Below are positions 6,373 to 11,421 of a DNA stretch of 11,421 bases, piece after piece. A program made the translations under genes and the position numbers. Every line of letters begins with the position of its first letter. Position 1 is the stretch's first letter. Under the pieces are notes generated by a model that was not told the origin of the DNA, ran no database searches, and was given only the letters and a program-made list of their open reading frames with translations. The stretch comes from Lachnospiraceae bacterium (lineage in GTDB: Bacteria; Bacillota; Clostridia; Lachnospirales; Lachnospiraceae), in the NCBI GenBank assembly GCA_017443685.1, contig JAFSYD010000027.1, forward strand, positions 1-11,421, given 5' to 3'.

Positions 6373-6972
6373 GTGGAGTATTACAGCAGACAGATCAGCG
6401 CCATGATCGAGGAGCTGTCACGTCTTCCGGGGATCGGCGCGAAGTCGGCGCAGCGGCTGGCGTTTCACATTTTACATATGCCAAAAGAAGACGTACGGCG
6501 ATTGTCGGATACGCTGACGGATGCGAGAGAGCATGTGCGTTACTGTAAGGAGTGCTGCACGCTGACCGACCGGGAGATCTGTCCGATCTGCGCCAACGCA
6601 AAGCGCAACCACCGGCAGATCATGGTGGTCGAGGACAGCCGCGATCTGGTCGCCTACGAGAAAACGGGCGAGTACGACGGCGTGTATCATGTCCTGCACG
6701 GCGCGATCTCACCGATGCAGGGGATCGGTCCGGATGATATCCGGCTGAAGGAGCTGATGCAGCGCCTGCAGCAGGAAGAGGTGGATGAGATCATCATCGC
6801 CACGAATTCGAGCCTGGAAGGGGAAACGACGGCGATGTATTTAAGCAAGCTCTTAAAGCCGACGGGCATCCTTACGACGCGGATCGCAAGCGGCGTTCCG
6901 GTGGGCGGCGATCTCGAATACATTGACGAGGTGACGCTGCTGCGTGCCTTGCAGGGGCGCACGAAGTTATAA
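6373..6972 (+). CDS. recR: recombination protein RecR
   Basis: RecR acts with RecO and RecF to load RecA at single-strand gaps during recombinational repair. The 199-residue protein has its domains in the standard order: helix-hairpin-helix (LSRLPGIGAKSAQRLAFHIL, around 16-34), a four-cysteine zinc finger (C58-x2-C61, C70-x2-C73), and a Toprim domain from about 82 (MVVEDSRDLVAYE) through HGAISPMQGIGPDDI (109-123) to EGETTAMYL. A C-terminal IASGVPVGGDLEYIDEVTL segment completes it. Length is normal. The start is GTG, 6 bp after GGGGAT in the end of ybaB, so ybaB and recR are tightly coupled. The gene ends the pfkA-dnaX-ybaB-recR transcript. Confidence 0.97.
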   Translation: MEYYSRQISAMIEELSRLPGIGAKSAQRLAFHILHMPKEDVRRLSDTLTDAREHVRYCKECCTLTDREICPICANAKRNHRQIMVVEDSRDLVAYEKTGEYDGVYHVLHGAISPMQGIGPDDIRLKELMQRLQQEEVDEIIIATNSSLEGETTAMYLSKLLKPTGILTTRIASGVPVGGDLEYIDEVTLLRALQGRTKL

Positions 6973-6992
6973 CCTAATATTTTTATCAAATT

Positions 6993-7063
6993 GTCCGAAA
7001 TAATGGTTGAACGGAAAAGCAGAAACGGATGTCTGCCCGTCAATGATCATATCGGACTTTTTT
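6993..7063 (+). terminator. long structured terminator after recR
   Basis: GTCCGA (6993-6998) pairs with TCGGAC (7052-7057), which is followed directly by six T. Inside, TTG-A-ACGG (7007-7014) pairs with CCGTCAA (7037-7043), and GCAGA (7019-7023) pairs with TCTGC (7032-7036). The result is one extended stem with bulges ending in a U-tract, the form of an intrinsic terminator. It would separate the recR operon from the flagellar gene downstream. It is longer than usual, so a conditional (leader-type) terminator is possible, but I recognise no riboswitch motif. Confidence 0.65.
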
Positions 7064-7068
7064 GTTAC

Positions 7069-7086
7069 TTCGAAACGGATTTCGAA
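7069..7086. repeat. perfect inverted repeat ahead of the FliK-like gene
   Basis: TTCGAAA (7069-7075), spacer CGGA, TTTCGAA (7080-7086) is a perfect 7-bp inverted repeat directly after the recR terminator and 33 bp before the next start codon. It could be an operator or an mRNA hairpin. No convincing sigma-A or sigma-28 promoter was found between 7063 and 7120. Confidence 0.4.
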
Positions 7087-7119
7087 AGAACGGTTTACCG
7101 GATAAAGGAGCAGACGTCT

Positions 7120-10100
7120 ATGCAGATCGAAGACATTCGCTTGATGCAATCGCAGAATGAAAAGGCAAAAGCAGGCGCGTTCGTACGTACGAGCTTAACC
7201 GCCCGGGAAGAGGACAAGACACCTTCCGCAGGTGGGGCATTCGATGTACGTATCGGGACAGGCGCAATGCCGAAGACATCTTCACTATATTCCAGAAATC
7301 AGATAAAAGAGGGCGGCCTGTTCGATGAAATGGCGGACCGCGAAGCGCATTTTACCGACACCGCATCTATGGTGCAGCAGCTGTCGATGCGGGCGGCGGG
7401 CTTTACGACGGAGGATTTTGACGAGGCGGCAAAGGAAGGCTACGATGTAAAGGAGATGGAGCCGCGCGAGATCATCACGGTCGTTGACAAGATCAAAATG
7501 GAGCTGGCAAAGGGCGGCAAGGATATCTCAGATATGGGCGGCCTTTCTGAGGCCGAGCTTGAAGCGATGGCAAAAAGTCCGGCTCTTGCGGCGGCACTCG
7601 AGCGGCAGCTTGCGGGCGAGGATCTGCCGGCGGATACCGAGACGGTAGCCGATGCCGTAACGGCGGTGCGCAAGGCAGCGGAGCTTTCTCCCCTGACGGA
7701 TGGCGCGATGAAAAATCTCCTGTTTGAAAATAAGGAGCCGACGATCGAGAACTTATATCGCGCAGAATTCGGCGGAGAGAACGCTCGTTTGGGAGCGCCG
7801 GCAAATCCGATCGACGATGAAACGTTTGCACAGATGGGCAGACAGATCACGGCGATCATAGAGGAGGCGCATCTTCCTGTGGATGATGCTCAGATGGAAA
7901 ACGCCCGTTTCCTGCTGGAAGCGGATCTTCCGGTGACGGCAGAGAACCTTTCGTATCTGCATACATTGCAGAGCGAGCCGCTCACACTTACCGCCGCGGA
8001 GGTGGTAAATGCGATCACGGATGCCGTGGATGAAGGCCGGATGCCGCAGGAAGCGTATCTGATGCATGGATTTTCGCTGCACGATATGGCGGCAGACGTG
8101 ATGGATACAGTGACAAACGCGGCTGACGGGCAGGAAGCGGCGAACGCTGCGGAAGAACGGCCCCTGACGCCGGCGGCGCTGGCACGGAAGATGGCGGAAG
8201 ATACCGGTTCCCAAAACACCGGCAGCGGTGACGCCCCCACGGACAGCCCGCAGGGGAACGCGTCGAAAGCGCCCGCGGCAGATACAGGCTTTGTGCCGGA
8301 CACCCCCGAAGCGGTCAGAGCTGTTCGCGTATTACAGGAAGCACGTCTTGTGATGACGCAGGAAGCAAACCTTTCGCTGTTAAAACAGGGGATATCGATC
8401 GACACGACCGAATTATCCGACCTTGTCGAACAATTAAAGGAGCAGGAAAACGCATTTTACAAAACGATGTTTTCCGGAGCGGGCGAGCGCACGATGGAGG
8501 AAAGGATCGAATTGTTCGACCAAACGCGGGAAACCATTTCTTCTCTGGAGGAAATGCCGGCGGCTTTATTGGGCCGTATCCCCGAGGGAGCACAGGCAAC
8601 GCTGGAACGCCTTACAAACGAGGGCCAAAATCTTCAGGCAAAAATGCGCGAAGCAGGCGAACGCTATGAAACGATGCGCACCGAGATACGACGGGATCTT
8701 GGCGACAGCATAAAAAAAGCCTTCCGCAACGTAGATGCGATCCTTACGGATATCGGTCTGGAGGATACGGAAACGAACGAGCGGGCGGTACGGATCCTGG
8801 CATACAATGAGCTTGACATCACACCGGAAAGCGTGCAGACGATGAAGGCTTGTGACGAGCAGGTGCAGAGGGTATTTAAGAACCTGACGCCGGCGGTGGT
8901 GGCGCGTATGATCCGCGACGGAGAGAATCCGCTTGACCTTTCCATCGAAGAATTGAACGGGAAGGCGGAAGAAATAAAGGCGATCGGCGGCGCGCAGAGT
9001 TCGGAGGGTGATTTTGCCGATTTCCTGTGGAAAGCGGAGCAGTCCGGTGATCTTACCGAGGAGGAGCGGAACGGCTTCGTCGGTATCTGCCGCCTTATTT
9101 ACCAGGTGGAACAGACGGACGGTGCGGTGATCGGGCAGCTTTTGCACCAGGGCGCGGATGTAACGCTCCGTAATATGATGGGAGCGGTACGCACGCGGCG
9201 CCATGAGAATCGGGAGTATGAGATCTCGGACGAGAGCGGTTTTCTTTCTTTTGACAAAAGTGTTCTTTCCATCACGGATCAGATCGAGATGGCGTTTGAG
9301 ACGAACCGGATGAAGGATGCAAAGGATGCGATCACACCGGATAAGATGAGGCGCTTCGGGAGTGAAGAAGCGTATCTTGGCCTGTCGCCCGATCGTTTTG
9401 CGGAGGCACTTTCGCAAATGGAGGAAAGTTCCGCGGATTTGGAAGCCGAAAAACGGCTGGCTGATATGACGAAGGAGAATGTGAAGGAAGCGATCGCCTC
9501 CGAACAGCGGGTGTATGACATCCTTAACCGCTTTGATTTGGCGCAGACACCGGCGAATTTAGAGGCCATGTCCCGGATGCTTGCGGACCGCAACGGGATG
9601 TACCGAAGGCTGTTTGGCAGGAATGACCGGCGCACCTTCGGGGATGAGGCGGATATTGCGGACACGAAGGATATCACCGATGTGATGGAGGATGTGATGA
9701 AGGCGTTCGGTGAAGCGGTCAAAACGCCCGAAGATATGGCCGAAGCACAGCGGAAATTGGAGGACATCGCAACCAATGTTATGAAAAATATGCTCATGGA
9801 GCAGCCGGTCGGTACGATCGATGTACGAGGCATGCAGGTTGCGATCAAGCAGATCCGGGCGATCGGTCAGATGGGATCGAAGGCGGAGACCTATGCGGTG
9901 CCGATCACGGTCGCGGATGAGACCGGCAGCCTGTCGCTTAAGATCGTACGGGGAAAAGAGGAAGACCGGGGGCTCGTGGACGTGGCGCTTTCTACCGAAC
10001 GGCTCGGTAATATATATGCGTCCTTCCGATATTCGGCGGATGGCATTGACGGTACGGTAAATGCCGATACGCCCGCAACGCGCGAGCTCCTTGCAGCGCG

Positions 10101-10308
10101 CAGTGAGGAATGGAAGGCGGCGATCGCACAGGCAGCGGAGGAGAAGGAGGTGCGGATGACCTTCGGATTTGACGCGCGGACGGATGCGAACGCGATCTTT
10201 GACGAACCGAAGATGGATTTTGATACGACAAATGAGAGGCCGGAGGTTCAGACCCGCGCATTGTACGGACTGGCGAGAGCCGCGATCGATGCATTTTCGA
10301 TGCTGTAA
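7120..10308 (+). CDS. large repeat-containing protein with FliK-like C-terminus (probable hook-length-control relative)
   Basis: The ATG at 7120 is chosen because AAAGGAG (7104-7110) lies 9 bp upstream; a TTG-started extension from 6991 would run through the terminator. The 1062-residue protein is acidic, with no signal peptide or membrane span. A helix-rich N-terminal half is followed by a disordered Gly/Ser/Thr/Pro linker (about 357-392). Divergent copies of a helical motif, roughly (L)L-x4-L-x2-T-x2-N-L-x3-(M/L), recur near residues 201, 265, 411, 559 and 801. Near the C-terminus (about 922-1007), the sequence from YAVPITV through LVDVALSTERLGNIYASF to RELLAARSEEWKAAI has the shape of the FliK C-terminal domain (VRLxPxxLGxVxVxL, then RxLLxxxxxxLRxxL). 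The gene sits just before flagellin. A hook-length-control/ruler role is inferred; it also resembles Lachnospiraceae proteins I recall as DUF6240, which I could not verify. Confidence 0.65.
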   Translation: MQIEDIRLMQSQNEKAKAGAFVRTSLTAREEDKTPSAGGAFDVRIGTGAMPKTSSLYSRNQIKEGGLFDEMADREAHFTDTASMVQQLSMRAAGFTTEDFDEAAKEGYDVKEMEPREIITVVDKIKMELAKGGKDISDMGGLSEAELEAMAKSPALAAALERQLAGEDLPADTETVADAVTAVRKAAELSPLTDGAMKNLLFENKEPTIENLYRAEFGGENARLGAPANPIDDETFAQMGRQITAIIEEAHLPVDDAQMENARFLLEADLPVTAENLSYLHTLQSEPLTLTAAEVVNAITDAVDEGRMPQEAYLMHGFSLHDMAADVMDTVTNAADGQEAANAAEERPLTPAALARKMAEDTGSQNTGSGDAPTDSPQGNASKAPAADTGFVPDTPEAVRAVRVLQEARLVMTQEANLSLLKQGISIDTTELSDLVEQLKEQENAFYKTMFSGAGERTMEERIELFDQTRETISSLEEMPAALLGRIPEGAQATLERLTNEGQNLQAKMREAGERYETMRTEIRRDLGDSIKKAFRNVDAILTDIGLEDTETNERAVRILAYNELDITPESVQTMKACDEQVQRVFKNLTPAVVARMIRDGENPLDLSIEELNGKAEEIKAIGGAQSSEGDFADFLWKAEQSGDLTEEERNGFVGICRLIYQVEQTDGAVIGQLLHQGADVTLRNMMGAVRTRRHENREYEISDESGFLSFDKSVLSITDQIEMAFETNRMKDAKDAITPDKMRRFGSEEAYLGLSPDRFAEALSQMEESSADLEAEKRLADMTKENVKEAIASEQRVYDILNRFDLAQTPANLEAMSRMLADRNGMYRRLFGRNDRRTFGDEADIADTKDITDVMEDVMKAFGEAVKTPEDMAEAQRKLEDIATNVMKNMLMEQPVGTIDVRGMQVAIKQIRAIGQMGSKAETYAVPITVADETGSLSLKIVRGKEEDRGLVDVALSTERLGNIYASFRYSADGIDGTVNADTPATRELLAARSEEWKAAIAQAAEEKEVRMTFGFDARTDANAIFDEPKMDFDTTNERPEVQTRALYGLARAAIDAFSML

Positions 10309-10340
10309 CGGGCCGGGACTGCGTGCTGTTCGATTTTACC

Positions 10341-10371
10341 GCATAAAATCTGCTCCATCGCTTATGCTTTT
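10341..10371 (+). terminator. weak terminator-like hairpin after the FliK-like gene
   Basis: GCATAA (10341-10346) pairs with TTATGC (10362-10367) across a 15-nt loop and is followed by TTTT. An alternative pairing, CATAAAA (10342-10348) with TTTTATG (10368-10374), overlaps it. The stem is AT-rich, so termination would be partial at best, and read-through into flagellin is possible. Confidence 0.35.
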
Positions 10372-10381
10372 ATGTAAAAGA

Positions 10382-10389
10382 GCCGATAA
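10382..10389 (+). promoter_or_regulatory. sigma-28 (SigD/FliA)-type -10 element for flagellin
   Basis: GCCGATAA matches the flagellar sigma-28 -10 consensus (GCCGATAA/GCCGATAT). It lies about 105 bp before the flagellin start, where such a promoter is expected. The TAAA -35 box is not present at the ideal 15-16 bp spacing; only TTATG lies there. A start near 10396 would give a leader of about 98 nt. The -10 match is strong and the -35 is weak. Confidence 0.6.
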
Positions 10390-10409
10390 AAATGATAACA
10401 GAAAACGAA

Positions 10410-10437
10410 CACGGATGGGTTTTGATTTGCACGGATG
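10410..10437 (+). repeat. paired CACGGATG repeats in the flagellin leader
   Basis: CACGGATG occurs at 10410-10417 and again at 10430-10437, exactly 20 nt apart, within the predicted flagellin mRNA leader. Further GGA motifs follow (AAGGAGAAGGACGT at 10439-10452 and the ribosome binding site AAAGGAG). GGA-centred sites are what CsrA binds, and CsrA represses flagellin (hag) translation in Bacillus subtilis. A short hairpin GGACG (10447-10451)/CGTCC (10466-10470) lies just before the ribosome binding site. The repeats are seen; CsrA control is inference. Confidence 0.45.
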
Positions 10438-10493
10438 CAAGGAGAAGGACGTATCTTTCGCTTTGCGTCCGTTTTATGTAAAGGAGATTAGCT

Positions 10494-11421
10494 ATGAAGA
10501 TCAATAACAACATCTCAGCGGTTATCACGAATAAGCATTTGCTCCGCCAGGAGAATGCGCTGTCGGAATCGATGGAGCGGCTGTCGTCGGGTCTGAAGAT
10601 CAACCATTCGTCGGACGCGCCGGCGGGCATGGCGATATCGAGCAGGATGCAGGCACAGATTGACACATAGGACCGTGCTTCTCAGAACGCGTCCGATGTA
10701 CAAAGCGTACTGGAAACGGCGGATGCCGGTCTTGAAGCGATCACAAACATGCTGCAGCGGATCCGCGAGCTTGCGGTACAGGCGGCGAACGATACGAATT
10801 CGCAGCAGGAAAAGGACGCGATCCAGTTAGAGGTCGAGAACTTAAAGGAAGAGGTGGATCGTATCGCGACGACGACGGAGTTTAACACGAAGCATCTGCT
10901 GGACGGCGCGATCGATAAGCGAGTGTACGCGGAGGATGTAACGCGTGTGTCGGTATCGGATGCGGTGACGGAAGGCACCTATCAGATCGAGGTGGAGGAT
11001 ACGGCTAAAGCGGGAAATATCAGTATGTCGGTGACGCCGTCAAGCTGGGGGGCAGTGGATCCGAACAAAGGTGTTTGGCTGACCAACGTGGAAGGAAATA
11101 TTTCCATTAACGGCGGAACGGCATCGATCACTTCGGGTATGACCCTGGATGAGGTGTATGCAGCGGTCGAGAAAGCGGCGACCCTGGGAAATGCGGAGGC
11201 GACATTCGATAAAACCAATAACAGCTGGAAATTTGAATCTGTTGCGCTGGGAAGGAACTCTATTGTGAATGTCGGCTTTTCTCCGTCGCTTGCAGCCGCA
11301 GTTTCGAATGTGACGCATACCGAACGAAACAATAGCGGTGTAAGCTCTTCAACGGCGGCAAATTGGGCATTGGACAGTACGACGGGGATGTACGAAGCAA
11401 AGGATTTCGGAGAAGACCCGA
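10494..11421 (+). pseudogene. flagellin with in-frame amber codon 59; 3' end cut by window edge
   Basis: The ATG at 10494 follows AAGGAG (10481-10486). The N-terminal filament domain is clear: MKINNNISAV, LSSGLKINHSSDAPAGMAIS (about 31-50), ASQNASDVQSVLETADAGL (62-80), LQRIRELAVQAANDTNS (87-103) and TTEFNTKHLLDG (127-138). Residues 87-99 cover the region known to be seen by host TLR5 in other flagellins. From about residue 140 a variable region begins. It includes GTYQIEVEDTAKAG and GNISINGGTASITSGMTLDEVYAAVEK, which resemble flagellin hook-IN-type repeats. Codon 59 is TAG (10668-10670) in AQIDT-stop-DRASQNASD; as I recall relatives, they have AQIDGLEQASRNASD, so TAG replaces leucine (one change from TTG). 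The frame is otherwise open to the window end. Without read-through only a 58-aa peptide is made and no filament subunit. Labelled pseudogene provisionally; a read-through codon or sequencing error is possible. Confidence 0.7.

Noticed and set aside
7046..7056. CCGATAT on the minus strand, a perfect sigma-28 -10 match
   Set aside because: No TAAA at the right distance, it lies within the terminator stem, and it would transcribe antisense into recR.
6991..7119. TTG-initiated N-terminal extension of the FliK-like protein (43 residues)
   Set aside because: It reads through the terminator structure and inverted repeat, has no ribosome binding site, and a good one lies before ATG 7120.
1..11421. 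CRISPR array, insertion sequence or rRNA genes
   Set aside because: No regularly spaced repeats, transposase or rRNA sequence were seen on reading both strands.

Overview
The window looks like the chromosome of a motile Lachnospiraceae-type Firmicute (Clostridia) carrying an integrated mobile element. The evidence is family resemblance: a flagellin starting MKINNNISAV with the RELAVQAANDTN block, a phosphofructokinase with the GGNGT / PKTIDND signature common in clostridia, and the firmicute-style dnaX-ybaB-recR cluster. The species cannot be named from the sequence alone.

Positions 1 to about 3052 are the integrase-proximal end of a mobile element (ICE or prophage; the window does not say which). 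It is visibly more AT-rich than the rest. It holds a leftward helix-turn-helix gene cut by the window edge, then a rightward tight run: a 70-aa XRE-type regulator, two unrecognised small proteins, and a 427-aa tyrosine recombinase with all catalytic residues. The integrase reads toward the 3' end of an intact tRNA-Ser(CGA) gene on the opposite strand (3053-3142), the usual layout of an element inserted at a tRNA 3' end. An 11-bp tandem repeat and the tRNA terminator lie between them.

Positions 3053 to about 6972 are core chromosome. The tRNA-Ser and pfkA diverge from a compact promoter region. pfkA, dnaX, ybaB and recR then follow closely, with pfkA and dnaX sharing one base (TAATG). This packs a glycolytic enzyme with the clamp-loader subunit, a nucleoid-associated protein and a recombination mediator.

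From about 6973 to the end the DNA is flagellar. A long structured terminator closes the recR operon. It is followed by a 1062-aa protein with divergent helical repeats and a FliK-like C-terminal part, probably a hook-length-control relative. Next come a leader with a sigma-28-like -10 box and a flagellin gene running off the right edge.

The most striking observation is an in-frame amber codon (TAG, 10668-10670) at codon 59 of the flagellin, where relatives as I remember them have leucine. The same frame stays open and flagellin-like for the remaining 250 codons. It is either a very fresh nonsense mutation, a sequencing error, or a read-through codon. The five complete core genes all stop with TAA, while the integrase stops with TAG.
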